64,000 bases of DNA, from NCBI GenBank assembly GCA_949710005.1, contig OX453279.1:18077014-18141013 (forward strand), written 5' to 3'. The notes under the pieces were generated by a model. The model was not told the DNA's origin, did not search any database, and saw only the letters and a program-made list of their open reading frames with translations. Both the position numbers and the translations under genes were made by a program. The DNA comes from Ricordea florida. Its lineage: Eukaryota > Cnidaria > Anthozoa > Corallimorpharia > Ricordeidae. Of this stretch, positions 49,793 to 59,700 are shown piece after piece (within the stretch, counting starts at the first letter, position 1; each line of letters opens with the position of its first letter).

Positions 49793-52705
49793 TATCGGAG
49801 ATATTTGAGATTAAATTCGGAGATAGCCTGAAGTACCACGCCCTGTGGGTCGAAACCCTTGATAAGAATCCTGAAAGCACTTGCCATTAACAAGATTGCA
49901 TCCGACTGCTGCTGTGGATTATACTGTTGCTGTAGCAATTGCAGGGGCCAGCCCCACATCATTGGTTTATGTTATCAGTTGTTTTGTAAAGTGCACCTGT
50001 TATTCGTTTTTCTGTTCATCGATAGTGTTCATATGAGTAATGTGCTGGTTGATTTTTGTGCCTCAGTCCTCAGGATGTACTGGCCACTCTTCTGAACAAT
50101 CTCAAGGTACAGGAGCGTCAGAATAGAGTGTGCACCACAGTAGCCATCGCTATCGTCGCCGAAACGTGTTCCCCGTTTACCGTCCTGCCCGCCCTCATGA
50201 ACGAGTACCGCGTGCCAGAACTGAACGTTCAAAACGGTGTGTTGAAATCACTGTCCTTCTTATTCGAGTACATTGGAGAGATGGGTAAAGACTACATCTA
50301 TGCTGTCACACCGCTGTTGGAAGATGCGCTGATGGACAGGTGAGTCAGCAGTTTGAAAAAAAAAAAAACAACGCCAGTGTTGGAAAGTGGATTTTCATAT
50401 CAGCGAACCTTTACACTGTATTTCTCGGCCTTTTAAAACATCTCACGTCATTGAAGTACCGGTTCTGTTTACCGCTCTGTGGGAAATATTTCGCACTGAT
50501 TATGCTGTTCAATTATACCTTTGTGCTCTCGTGGCACACTATCATTTGAACTCAAAGTGTGAGAAGCAACCGGCCTTAGCGTCTCCCTGATTCATCCGTA
50601 TGCTTAAGTTCACTACAACTAGTACGCCTAAAAATTATATATTGCGACCGCACGACCCATTCATTGCAGCGTTGTGTTATCTTCAAAAGTGTAACGCTCG
50701 TCCTTAGATACCATCAGATTATAGTACCAATTTTGTTTCCAGTAGTTACCTTGCGCGCCATGACGGGTTTCCTTTGTGCAGTGCACTTAACTATTTCTAC
50801 TATAGGAGTTAAGGTAGAACAAAATAATGATATAGATTTACGGGAATAAGAACCCTTCGCGACCTTTACTTTTTCGTTGCCTGTACGTTTACTAGTGCTC
50901 TGTGGTGAAGCATAGTTTTTGTGTGTTGTGTTAGACTGTCAATCCTTACATCCCTTGCGTTTTTGTGTCTGTTATGTTGTAGGGACCTGGTCCATCGTCA
51001 GACGGCCTGTGCAGCCATCAAACACATGGCATTGGGAGTATCAGGATTTGGATGTGAAGACGCTCTCACACATCTTATGAACTACGTTTGGCCCAATATC
51101 TTTGAAACCTCGCCGCACGTCATCAATGCAGTTATGGAGTCTATCGAGGGAATGAGAGTGGCTCTTGGACCTGCCAAAGTCCTCCATTACTGTTTGCAGG
51201 TACTGTAAGTTAAAAGCAGCGAAACGTTTTTGCGAATAGGTGCTGGTTAATAAACTCGTTAAATGATAGTGTCTAATTTGTCTCTTTCCAAGAGAGGGAC
51301 TCGTCATACCTCTACGTTTGTATGGCTGTCGCTCATTTAAGGTTCTTTTGGGTTTCATTTTATTTTCCTTGCGCTTCTGTGTCGAGTTTGATGTCTTCTT
51401 AAAGCAATTACTAAAGCTACAAATTCGCCTGCAGATAGCGCGCGAGAAAAAAAAAATACGGGAGAGATAATACATGGAATATTTTTGCGCATATCGTGTT
51501 TCTGTTCCTCTTCTCTCAGCTAATGTAGTGTAACTTGTGTAACAGACCCTTTCCCGCACTATGATTGGCCACTAATAACGTGTCGGTATTTTTTATTCAG
51601 AAGTATGAAATCTCTGCTTGTTTTGTAGGGAATGTTCCACCCGGCACGGAAAGTTCGTGATGTCTACTGGAAGATTTACAACAGCCTTTACATTGGATCA
51701 CAGGTAATAAGTCAATTCATGTAGCGTTACTTATTAAAGAAATTGGGGCGCGCGCGTCCTGCATCAGGGTTGCTTTTTGTACACTAACGACAAATAGTAG
51801 AGACGAACCAAGCCGGATCATTGGAATTACCGTCAAAAGCTTTCTCGTTCCACTCGCATAGTGAAACTGGCATATGGATATATACTGACCTAACTGTTAG
51901 CATTTTACCTGTTTAGCTCAGTAGCACACACTTAGTCTGAGAATTCCTTATGCCATGCATACACCAACTCCAAGACATGCAACACTTTTCCAGTTGGTGT
52001 AATTGGATACAATCTTTGTAAATTGGCAAGTTTTGAAACATGTGTCAGGACAGTGATGTTTACTTCATCAGCCTCCGGTCAGGATTAATTATGCGATGCA
52101 CTTTCAATATTCAGAGCTGCTATTACTCTAGTCCCTTATCAGATTCTAGAATGCTTATGCCCGATTTTTGTATGGTTGAAATTCGCCTGTTTTCGCGGAA
52201 CTCTACCTATACAACTTTACAAATGAAATACTTATACACAAGGGGCCGATTGTTCGAAGGCCAAATAGCGCTACCTTACGGTTAAATTTTAACTTTCTCT
52301 TTTTTTCTTTTCTTTTCAGAGAATACAATCATCAAATTGTATTCATAAAGAATTATACTGAATGTGCTTTTTAAGCTCTCGTATCTGCATTTAAACCCTG
52401 GGTTACCTTAACCCTGCATCGAACAACCCGGCCAAGAACTATATGTGACACGGTCTAACAGTACGAGCGTTTTCCTTCTGAACACCGCTTTGCAATCAAT
52501 TCAGTGCACCATTTCCTCGGCCCTTTTCGTTTTGGTCTTTTATCTATTATCTGTTGTCAATTAAGTGACCTTATCATTTTTAGTTTCTTGTCCTAATACG
52601 TTCGTATCTCTTCTTTTTCAGGATGCCCTCGTAGCAGCGTACCCAACAGCACCCAGTGACGGCAAGAACGCTTTTGTGCGCTCGGAGCTCTGCTATTTCT
52701 TGTAA
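23412..52705 (+). CDS. SF3B1: SF3B1 (splicing factor 3b subunit 1), 32 coding exons
   Basis: Exons: 23412-23448, 23521-23591, 24295-24359, 25075-25120, 26408-26506, 28267-28381, 31037-31122, 31841-31922, 33828-33910, 35540-35741, 36163-36216, 37328-37671, 38360-38458, 38570-38665, 39284-39487, 40789-40866, 40945-41031, 42324-42406, 42652-42839, 43214-43359, 43830-43976, 44390-44515, 45200-45325, 45846-45941, 46394-46576, 48284-48376, 48484-48569, 49399-49584, 50067-50339, 50983-51199, 51629-51703, 52622-52705. Every junction is GT-AG and the frame closes to 1,318 aa (human protein about 1,304). The protein is a core U2 snRNP subunit in the nucleus that helps select branch points. The N-terminal third has threonine-proline repeats and RWDETP-type ligand motifs for U2AF-like partners; the rest is the HEAT-repeat array, nearly identical to the vertebrate protein (for example [23 protein letters not shown]). 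The C-terminal 20 residues diverge most. It appears functional. The introns hold most repeats listed here. Confidence 0.96.
24777..24921. mobile_element. Palindromic MITE in SF3B1 intron 3
   Basis: Two imperfect inverted arms (TCTTTTATTAGAT... and ...ATCTAATAAGA) with matching inner segments GAGTATTTTTA/TAAAAATACTC and TATTTTGAC/GTCAAAAT. The centre is GCCCTGCAGGC. Confidence 0.65.
25381..25484. repeat. Palindromic repeat in SF3B1 intron 4
   Basis: Inverted arms ACAATTATTC...GAATAATTGT enclose nested inverted pieces (GTGATTCTCG/CGAGAATCAC and ATTCACC/GGTGAAT). It probably folds as a hairpin and resembles a short MITE. Confidence 0.6.
25704..26234 (+). mobile_element. Non-autonomous DNA transposon, copy A (6-bp target duplication)
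   Basis: 531 bp. It begins CAGGTTGCATCCAGAG and ends TAGATGCAACACTG, which are inverted ends. A perfect AATAAT duplication flanks it (25698-25703 and 26235-26240). It is the same family as 32832-33646 but in opposite orientation and with an internal deletion. It lies in SF3B1 intron 4. Confidence 0.85.
26711..26738. repeat. (GAT)n microsatellite
   Basis: About nine GAT units in SF3B1 intron 5. Confidence 0.9.
26760..27190 (+). mobile_element. Decayed LINE fragment in SF3B1 intron 5
   Basis: Conceptual translation in shifting frames gives [27 protein letters not shown] and [11 protein letters not shown]. These resemble the C-terminal end of non-LTR reverse-transcriptase polyproteins. Stops and frameshifts are present. 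Confidence 0.5.
27448..27549. mobile_element. TTAA-flanked MITE
   Basis: TTAACCCTTTCACTCC at the left and its near-complement GGAGTGAAAGGGTTAA at the right; the inner part AATGAGTAAAATTGTCTGGC matches its relatives. Confidence 0.85.
28071..28116. repeat. G+C-rich perfect-arm hairpin in SF3B1 intron 5
   Basis: GGGTTCCGGCC-TCTG-GGCCGGAACCC forms 11-bp perfect arms, extended outward by TGCC...GGCA. It stands out strongly from the A+T-rich intron around it. Confidence 0.8.
28382..31036. other. SF3B1 intron 6, no recognisable element
   Basis: 2.65 kb of A+T-rich intron. I found no recognisable coding remnant or clear inverted repeat in it. Confidence 0.6.
31503..31790. repeat. Insert bounded by ~38-bp direct repeats in SF3B1 intron 7
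   Basis: The sequence GGTAGGGTTGTGGGATGTGG near 31511 recurs as GGTAGGGTCATGGGATGTGG near 31769. Both are preceded by ATGAAA and followed by CTTGATAT. About 220 bp lies between, including GCCATGGACAGCTGTTTCGG. The origin is uncertain; a retroposed fragment is possible. Confidence 0.5.
32832..33646 (-). mobile_element. DNA transposon, copy B, with zinc-finger frame remnant
   Basis: 815 bp, with ends CAGTGTTGTATCCAGG and CTCTGGATGCAACACTG and a perfect CATCTC duplication (32826-32831 and 33647-33652). The minus-strand frame 33144-33353 (69 aa) reads [16 protein letters not shown] then [14 protein letters not shown], resembling the TTF/BED-type zinc-finger start of transposase-derived proteins. 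It is longer than copy A, which lacks this part. It lies in SF3B1 intron 8. Confidence 0.8.
34839..35475. mobile_element. TTAA-flanked DNA transposon with internal palindromes
   Basis: 637 bp in SF3B1 intron 9, with ends TTAACCCTTTTGCTGCG and TGAAAGGGTTAA flanked by TTAA. Near the right end are two copies of a palindrome, GGACGTACTGAGTACGTCC and GGACGTACTCAGTACGTCC. TTAA duplication is typical of piggyBac/Kolobok-type insertion. Confidence 0.75.
36394..37013. mobile_element. DNA transposon-like element in SF3B1 intron 11
   Basis: About 620 bp bounded by perfect inverted ends ACTCGGGCTAC and GTAGCCCGAGT. It contains a 138-aa frame (36488-36904) that I do not recognise and would not call a gene. 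Confidence 0.6.
37975..38252 (+). mobile_element. tRNA-derived SINE in SF3B1 intron 12
   Basis: The head has a tRNA-like A box (TGGCGGAGTGG, 37984-37994) and B box (GGTTCGATTCC, 38031-38041) at tRNA spacing. An unrelated body follows and the tail is ATGTATGTATGTATTT. It is not a functional tRNA: there is no proper 3' acceptor pairing and it is read through into the body. Confidence 0.75.
39636..39737. mobile_element. TTAA-flanked MITE in SF3B1 intron 15
   Basis: Ends TTAACCCTTTAAGCCCGG and GGGGCTTAAAGGGTTAA; the inner part GTCTGGCATTAGCCAGAG is itself palindromic. The 16 bases before it (AAGGAGATAGTTTTTA) also precede the copy at 48852. Confidence 0.9.
39889..40362 (+). mobile_element. LINE 3' end with (ATT)n tail in SF3B1 intron 15
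   Basis: The frame 39912-40148 reads [40 protein letters not shown] and [10 protein letters not shown], the typical C-terminus of CR1/L2-type reverse-transcriptase polyproteins. A 3' UTR and an (ATT)n run to 40362 follow. The element is strongly 5'-truncated. Confidence 0.7.
41099..41226. mobile_element. Palindromic MITE, copy 1 (SF3B1 intron 17)
   Basis: Near-perfect inverted arms: TTGTGGTTCAATTTTATCCT on the left and its complement on the right, with inner ATTTTCCTTTGTTTT/AAAACAAAGGAAAT. It starts a hairpin about 60 bp long. A second copy is at 44225. Confidence 0.85.
41510..42165 (+). mobile_element. Decayed LINE 3' region in SF3B1 intron 17
   Basis: Broken frames read [15 protein letters not shown] and [17 protein letters not shown] segments, then [13 protein letters not shown], the usual end of a LINE ORF2. 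The 3' end has TTGAAG repeats near 42155. Stops and frameshifts are present throughout. Confidence 0.5.
44225..44351. mobile_element. Palindromic MITE, copy 2 (SF3B1 intron 21)
   Basis: Same family as 41099-41226. Arms TTGGTTCAAATTTTATTTTC and complement GAAAATAAAATTTGAACCAA are perfect over 20 bp. It ends 38 bp before exon 22. Confidence 0.85.
46895..48065 (-). mobile_element. 5'-truncated non-LTR retrotransposon in SF3B1 intron 25
   Basis: Antisense to SF3B1. The frame from 48065 down to 47062 is open in its readable part: [35 protein letters not shown], then the catalytic YVDDT (near 47790), then the thumb/C-terminal region ([27 protein letters not shown]). This is the second half of a CR1/Jockey-like reverse transcriptase; the first half is missing by 5' truncation. 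The long open frame suggests a fairly young insertion. It is likely spliced out with the intron. Confidence 0.85.
48714..48840. mobile_element. TTAA-flanked MITE with internal duplication (SF3B1 intron 27)
   Basis: Ends TTAACCCTTTAAGCCCCG and GGGGCTTAAAGGGTTAA. The unit AAAATCGTCTGGCGTTAGCC plus AGAGT is tandemly duplicated inside it. Confidence 0.9.
48852..48951. mobile_element. TTAA-flanked MITE, second adjacent copy
   Basis: Same family and orientation as 48714-48840, 11 bp further on. The spacer AAGGAGATAGTTTTTA is shared with the copy at 39636. Confidence 0.9.
49717..49795. repeat. (ATT/ACT)n microsatellite in SF3B1 intron 28
   Basis: About 80 bp of ATT units with some ACT/GTT variants. 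The poly-leucine and poly-tyrosine frames across it are artefacts. Confidence 0.95.
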
Positions 52706-52997
52706 CTGATAAAGCCAAGCCAATCCAATCCGTCAATCCCCTCTAACAGTAATCTCGTGTTCGACGGTGCTTTCTGTCTGTTTCGTCTAATAATTAAGTT
52801 TGACAGTGATAGATGTTATCGCTCTTCACAATTTTTATATAGTAACAGTAGTGTTCCTATTCTCGTCGGTTTCTAGCTTTCTGCCAGTAAAGTGTAGTGT
52901 CTTTTATTCGCTCGGAAGTGGTCTAGAAAGTAATGTATTGTCATGTAAAGAATACACTAGGACATGTGCTTCTGAGCTGTAACTCATGCAATCTAGT

Positions 52998-53003
52998 AAT
53001 AAA
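52998..53003 (+). terminator. SF3B1 poly(A) signal AATAAA
   Basis: AATAAA about 293 nt after the SF3B1 stop codon, giving a 3' UTR of roughly 0.3 kb. Cleavage is expected within about 30 nt downstream. Confidence 0.65.
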
Positions 53004-53019
53004 TATATTTAAATGTACG

Positions 53020-54237
53020 ATCAGTGCTCGTTATATTTTTTCAACTGACGTTAGATTCCATTCAGCTGCTATCTCGAATACCTCTCGACCATATATTGCC
53101 AGGAAAACTCAGCAAAGTTCCGTGCGGGAAAGCTCGGCTAGCATGTTCCCCGTAACCCCCCACGAATACCACGACAGAAATGGTGCCCCTTCGCTTACCA
53201 TCCATTTCTCTTTTCATATACCCTTGTAAATGAGTCACTCCCCTTATCAAATATATCACTGCAACAGGAAGAATTCCTGTCATGTTCGTGTAGTATTTAA
53301 TATTTACTTCGATCCAGAGCCTTTGCGACACGCGTGAGAAGAATTGTTCGTGTGGAGTGTAATTAGGGATATCTTTTGTAAGCCTAAATTCGCTTTGCGA
53401 TCGCTAAGAGATTAACAGAATACCCTTTTACAGTATACGTACCCGCGACTGACTACGTGTTTGTGTGCCATTTGTGCATTGAAGAACAAATGTGAAATAA
53501 CACCCCTCACTTGATTTGACGAGTAAAAATGTATGGTATGTGAATGAAGCATTCATCTCACACGTACTGTACGTGAACTTCTGTAGACTTCAGTTTGCCG
53601 TGTTTAAAACCACTACAGCTTTCATTTGCATGAAGATATGGAGAACACTTTTAGAACTTGCTGTAGCCGTTGAGAGACATAAGGAGAAAACAAGACGCAT
53701 ATCTGCGTGAACTTAGGCGTCTTTCCTGGCATATCGAGCTGTAAACGTCAGGAAATAAACATGGTGAAGTCTTAGTTTCATAGCTCAAGCATAGTGTTGT
53801 ATATTGCCCGCTGTCCGTTTTTTTTTTATGATATACATGTAGCATGGTTCTCAATAGGTTTACTCAGAAATGTTCGCTTGTAAATTGATCTCTCCCAAAG
53901 TCCGCGGAGCGACCCTTACAAAAACCGCTCAATAACGTTTAATGTGGGCCCACCGCAAACGGTGTGTGCACTTGTATAGGGGTTGAGCGTAGAAGAAATC
54001 ATAGTATTCGTGCTTCCTTCCAAGGACGACGCTTGAGATAAGTCCGCCATTTTTTACCATGTGCTGATGTGCGTACGTGCGCATGCGCAGAAACAAGCAG
54101 GGAAGCAAAGGGACGCATGTGTTTTAAGGCCTAGACGGCGATTTGTGACTGAACGCCCAAGTAATTATGAAAACCTTTTTCACGATGTGTTCATCAGAAG
54201 TGAGGTTTTTCCTTCACTTCCTTCTGCTTCGTTCTTA
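53020..54237. other. Host intergenic DNA after SF3B1
   Basis: No gene, clear repeat or RNA found. The short frames here have no recognisable content. Confidence 0.6.
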
Positions 54238-55090
54238 TGTTGTATCTACGGAGCCCTGTTTGTGCCATACACGGACGCGTACGACATCATATTGGGGATC
54301 TATTCTTTTTTCCTTCTGGCAAACACTTTCTCACCTTTGACGCGACTTTTTTTCTCTTGCGCGACTTTTTTTAATTGCCCTTATTGGTAGACCGCTGGTA
54401 GATTTATTGCGGACTCAAAGTACGAGCACATTTGGTTGAGCAAGATGGCTGACTCGGCTGACAACGATCTAGAGAAAGTAAGTGGTATTTCATTTAGTCC
54501 TGAATACGGCCGTATTCGTAAGTGAATTAAAAGCATGAACAGAGGGGAGATAGCTAGGTTTGTTTTTTCGCTTTTTCCTGTGTTTACGCGGGTAAATTAT
54601 CCGTAGAAAAACAAAAACATGCTATGAACACTCCACTAACTATGCTATGAAATGCGACATCTCGGAAAACCAGACCAGGTAGAAGCCTGGGGTAGAAACA
54701 GCTTGGTTCTTAATTTATTTTACGCCGACTACGGATAATTTACACTGCAAACACAGAAAACAAAAATGGACAACATAAAGCTAGTTATCTCCCTCTATTC
54801 ATTTTTTTTTTATTTTTTTTTTTCTGTTTACGAATACGGCCGTGTTCAGAACTATATTAAATACCTCTTATATACTGTCTCTAGATCGTCGTCAGCCGAG
54901 TCAGCCATCTTGCTCAGCCACACGTGTTCGTACTTTGAGCCCCCAATATATCTATCAGCGGTCTACGAGTAAGGAAATAAAAAAAAAGTCGCGTCAAAAG
55001 TAAGAAAGTGTTCGCCAGAAGGGAAAACGAATACACCTCCGATACGATGCAGAACACGTGCTTGTATGGCACTAACAGGTCTCCGTATGT
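54238..55090. repeat. Large inverted repeat containing a first-exon-like sequence
   Basis: Left arm about 54238-54606, right arm about 54729-55090, spacer about 120 bp; similarity is clear but imperfect. The left arm contains ATGGCTGACTCGGCTGAC at 54445, coding MADSADNDLEK and followed by GTAAGT. The right arm has the mirrored version, MADSADDDLE. Both arms include CpG-containing upstream sequence that looks promoter-like. Confidence 0.75.
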
Positions 55091-55339
55091 ATCTCCTTTC
55101 CATCCCTCTCGCTCTGAGCCTGGGGAGAACGTTAACAGTGGCCCGTTGAACAGCGCTGGGGGGTCCTGGAATAGGTTAGGTTCTCGGATACTGGTGCTCT
55201 GGAGGTAAGGGGAGGGGTTGTCAGTCAGAGTGACTGAAAAGACTATCACGACCCTGATTACTTGAACTATGTTACGATGGAGCAATGTTGAATTGAATGA
55301 CTAAAAAGCTCTCATTACTACAATGAGGATTGGGGTACG

Positions 55340-55680
55340 GTGTTCCCATTCGAAAGAAAACCTTTCCTCTTGAGTAGTGTAGATATGGGCGTTGTGGCCC
55401 ACCTTGTTAAATCCACACCCAAAAACCACCCAAAACCAGTAAAATCCAGAACAATTAAACTAAACCCCCAAAATCGGGTAAAACATCCCAAAAATCGGAT
55501 CCAAAATCCCAAAAAATCAAAATCGAAATCCCAAAATCAGATCATAAGAAAACTCAACAACTTCAAGCAGATTACACAGAGTATAATCAAAATCAAAATC
55601 CCAAAAATCAAAATCAATATCCGAAAAAGAAAAAATCCGATCAAAATTTATCAGAACGACTTTTGGAAAACTGCTCGGGC
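55340..55680. repeat. Low-complexity CCCAAAATC-rich tract
   Basis: Imperfect repetition of CCCAAAATC and AAATCAAAAT units. The 151-aa frame across it is compositionally biased and not a gene. Confidence 0.7.
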
Positions 55681-55856
55681 TACGGTCGCATGGAGACACA
55701 AATTTCTCCTCTTGTGTAATATTTTTCAACACTTGAAAACAAACTTCTTTCTCTCGATTGGCAGGTGCAATACACAAGAAAATAGGCAATTTTAAAAAGA
55801 AAATGAAGTGACTAGGAAATTAAATGGAGAAATGAAATGGAGTGCCGTGAATAATA

Positions 55857-55970
55857 AACAATTAGATTATGAGCTCGAGATTTCTATCGCGTGATAGTTG
55901 ACGAGGGCGCAGCCCGAGTCAACTATCACGCAGAGAAATCGAGAGCGAATAATCTAATTGTTTTAGTACA
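55857..55970. mobile_element. Palindromic MITE
   Basis: Inverted arms around GGGCGCAGCCC: ACAATTAGATTAT / ATAATCTAATTGT at the ends and GATAGTTGAC / GTCAACTATC near the centre. Confidence 0.75.
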
Positions 55971-56104
55971 AATCTACCAGTCGTTCAAAACTTTTAATTT
56001 TCTGGAACAGCCTCGACCAGTAAACTTTCTAAATCTTCTTCACAGACACTTCGAAAACGTGAAGAAGCGGCCGCCATTACGCTACTCCACAGAATAGATA
56101 GTGG

Positions 56105-56227
56105 GTAGCGTAGCCAATCAGAGCGCGGCATTTGTGATAGAACGCTAGTAGATTTATACTAATAGTTATTAGTATCGCCCAACTAGCGGACTAATGGAAA
56201 TGCCGCAATCTGATTGGCTACGCTACT
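56105..56227. mobile_element. Palindromic MITE
   Basis: Arms GTAGCGTAGCCAATCAGA and TCTGATTGGCTACGCTAC, extended by GCGGCATTT / AAATGCCGC; the inner part has ACTAATAGTTATTAGT. Confidence 0.8.
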
Positions 56228-56548
56228 GGAGGACTATTAGTAATAGTCATCGAGTAGCGACATTCGTGGCCCTTTCTTTTGTTTTATTCCCAAATAAATC
56301 TTTCTTCAACTCGCATTTGCTAACTTTATTATTGCTTTTTCTGTCAGACTAGTTGGGTAATACTAAAACAATTAGACCCTTCGCCCTCATGGGCTACGGG
56401 TCTAGTTGTTAAATAGCCTGATCAACATAATCCCGCTCAACCTCCAAGTTCGAAAATAGCATCTGTTTCATATTTTTTTCTTTCGGTTTTTTTACGACTG
56501 AATTTTCAATGAAGGAGTATTGTGGGTAGCCCGACTTCACTCACATGG

Positions 56549-56586
56549 TTGGTCGGTTGGTTGGTTGGTTGGTTGGTTGGTTGGTC
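56549..56586. repeat. (TTGG)n microsatellite before polymerase, copy 3
   Basis: About nine TTGG units. The open frame continues through it upstream of the polymerase (LVGWLVGW), but this is not expected to be translated. Confidence 0.9.
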
Positions 56587-56689
56587 CATCAGCTGTAGTA
56601 GTTGTAAAAGGCGGGTTCTGGCGCACTGTCTTCAAGACAAACACACAAAAATTCTGCACGCGTGCAGGATCCAAAATCGATCCTATCGT

Positions 56690-56699
56690 CTTAAAGGAA
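56690..56699 (+). promoter_or_regulatory. CTTAAAGGAA box before polymerase, copy 3
   Basis: A box variant followed by TGTTACT (compare TCTTACT after the left-block boxes), 26 nt before the ATG at 56726. It supports that start over the upstream open frame beginning at 56522. Confidence 0.55.
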
Positions 56700-56725
56700 T
56701 GTTACTATATATCCAAGCACCCATC

Positions 56726-59700
56726 ATGCCAAAACAAAATGTCAAAGAGCTCCGCGCCATTGCCAAGGAACGCAAGATACCAAAATATTATAGGATGCGT
56801 AGAGACGAGTTACTGGAGGCGCTGGGAATGCCTGAAGAGGTACCTAGTGTTAGTAGTGGGGGGACATCGCATATTCTCGATGAACCTGTACCTGAAATAA
56901 GCGTTCCGGTTCTGAGGCCTACCAAATATATACCTCCAAGTGCACCTAGTCGGTGGAAAACACTTGTTTCGGATTATAACAAAAGAGTACAGAAAAAAAT
57001 AAACAAGTTTGCAAATTGGATTTTGAATTATGTCCCAAAGAGAATCAAAAAGCCTGCGAACGAAAGAATCAGGAAGTTGAAGGAGGAAGTAAGAAGCATC
57101 TGGGACATATTAGAGCCGTTCAAAGTGAAAGAAAGGGAACAGGCACTGAAAGGGTTCTTCAAGACCTATCGGATCGATGGGAAAAGGGGGTATGGTCCTC
57201 AAGACTTCATTAAGAAAATAAAACCAAAGGTTGTGGAGTTACTTTATACTAGAAATAAACCCATCAAGGTGAAGTTTGAATTAACTTGCACATTCATAAA
57301 AGAGAATCTTGCTACGGGTAAGATTGAAGAGAGTGGGGGTTACTTTCATACTAATCTTGAAATAGTAACGGATTCAACTGATCTATCTGAGTTATTCGAT
57401 GCAATGACTGAATTGCAACTTGAAAAGGTTGTGACATTTGAAGGTGAAAAGTTTGGATGGCAATTTGATCGAGTTGAGTACTTTGATATACACATTAATC
57501 CATTTGAGCCTCTCTCTGGGACTTCTTACATACCTCTACCAAAGGTTTTGGCTGAGAAGAAGGCTATAATCAATGTCAAGAACGAGAAGGACAATGAGTG
57601 TTTCAAGTGGGCGGTGACATCTGCTGTATTTCCCAAAGATAAAGATGGTCAAAGACTGAATGCTGAGATGAGAGAGAACTCTGAGAAGTTTGATTGGTCG
57701 GGAATGGAGTTCCCTGTTACACTAAGGGATATTGCTAAGTTTGAGAGGCAAAACCCTTACGCTATTAACGTATATGGATATGAGTCTGAGGTAAGCGTTT
57801 TGAGAATTAGTAAGCAGCGAGATATGACAGTGGTAAACTTGCTTCTATTATACAACAGTAAAACGAACCACTACTGTTGGATTAAGAATTTGAGTAGATT
57901 ATTAGCTTCACAAGTCAATAAACATAAATCCGTAGTACACTTCTGCCATAGATGTCTTAATCCATTCAAGTCACAATCCTCACTTGATAAGCATCTAGAG
58001 TATTGCAACAATCACGAAGCAGTTAAGATGGAAGTACCTATTAACGAAGATGGAAGTCCACAGTTCTTCGGTTTCAAAAATCGCAACAAAAAGATGGAGG
58101 TACCGTTTGTTGTGTATGCGGATTTTGAGTGCTACACTGAAAAGATACATACGTGTTACCAAGATGAGGGTAGAAGCTTTACCAATAAATACCAGAAACA
58201 TAAACCATCAGGTTTTTGTTATCTGATCAAGTGCTTTGATAACACTATATTCGAACCCAAACTTGTAAGTCACACAGCTGAATCACAAGACGAAGATGTA
58301 CCAAAGATGTTTATGGATAGTTTGGAGTCGGATATCAAAGATATTTATAATAAGTTCAAGATCCCTAAGAATGCTCGTGTTAGTGAGGATGATAAAATAG
58401 ACTATGAAAATGCAACACACTGTCACATTTGTGGATTGATGATTGGCCATGATAAGGTATTAGACCATTGCCATCTTACTGGAAAGTATAGAGGCGCCGC
58501 GCATGAAGAGTGTAACTTGAATTATAAGGTGCCTAAATTTGTACCAGTTATATTCCATAACTTATCTGGATACGATGGTCATTTATTTGTGAGGAACATA
58601 GGGGAATCGAAAGGTAAGGTAGATTGCATACCAATCAACAATGAAAAGTACATTTTATTCACGAAGGAGATTGTTGTTGACTCTTATAAGAACAAGGAAG
58701 GAAAAACGGTTAGCATTAAACGGGGGATTAGGTTCATTGATAGCTTTCGGTTTATGGCAGCAGGTCTCAGAAGGCTGGTTGACAATCTACCAAAATCTTC
58801 TCTGGTGAATGTAACGAGTTGGTATGAAAGGGTAATGTCACAAAAGGAGAAACTCAAGCATGAAGAGAGAATCATTCACAACATCTTAGGCAATGCTGAT
58901 TTGGATGTTATAACAATGCGTATGGTCATGGAAGAGTTTTATCATCGACTGGATCGTGAGGCTATAATGAGTAGGAAGGAAATCAGAGCCTTTGTGGACG
59001 GAATCCTTCCAAGTTATCTTCAAAAAGCGATACCCGAGTGCTTGGAAGAAGATGTTCCAGACCTGCAGTTACTGACTAGGAAGGGTGTATTTCCGTATGA
59101 TTGGTTTGATGGGTTTGATAAGCTCAGTGAAACTCATCTACCACCAAAGGATGAGTTCTACTCGAAGCTCTACGATGCTGAAATATCGGAAGAGGATTAT
59201 CAACATGCTCAAAATGTGTGGAAAGCCTTTGGGATTAAGAACCTCAGGGAATATCATGATCTTTACCTTGAGCTGGATGTGTTATTTTTGGCGGATGTAT
59301 TTGAGAACTTCAGAGATGTTTGTAGGAAGAACTACGACTTGGATCCAGCTTGGTATTACACTGCACCTGGATTGGCGTGGGACGCGGCCCTGAAAATGAC
59401 CAAGGTGAGTTTGGAACTTCTGAATGACCCTGACATGCTTCTCATGATTGAGAAAGGCATTCGAGGGGGTATCTCCATGATCTCCACTAGGTATGGTAAA
59501 GCCAACAATCTATATATGAAGGATTATGACCCATCATTACCAACAAAGTACATCACATATCTGGATGCAAACGGTTTGTACGGATATGCAATGACTAAAC
59601 CTTTACCAACACATGACTTTCGATGGTTGACTGAAGAAGAGCTTGTATTGAAGTGGAAAGATATACTATGTATACTAGAGGTTAACCTGATGTACCCAAA

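Noticed and set aside
49602..49890. Poly-leucine and poly-tyrosine frames
   Set aside because: They are translations of an ATT/ACT microsatellite in an SF3B1 intron.
54061..54390. 109-aa frame
   Set aside because: It lies across the arm of the large inverted repeat with no recognisable protein features.
55340..55795. 151-aa lysine/asparagine-rich frame
   Set aside because: Low-complexity CCCAAAATC repeat; no domain, and the antisense frame is equally open.
56522..56725. N-terminal extension of polymerase copy 3
   Set aside because: It translates a TTGG microsatellite and the promoter-like box; the SAP-like start at 56726 matches the other polymerase.
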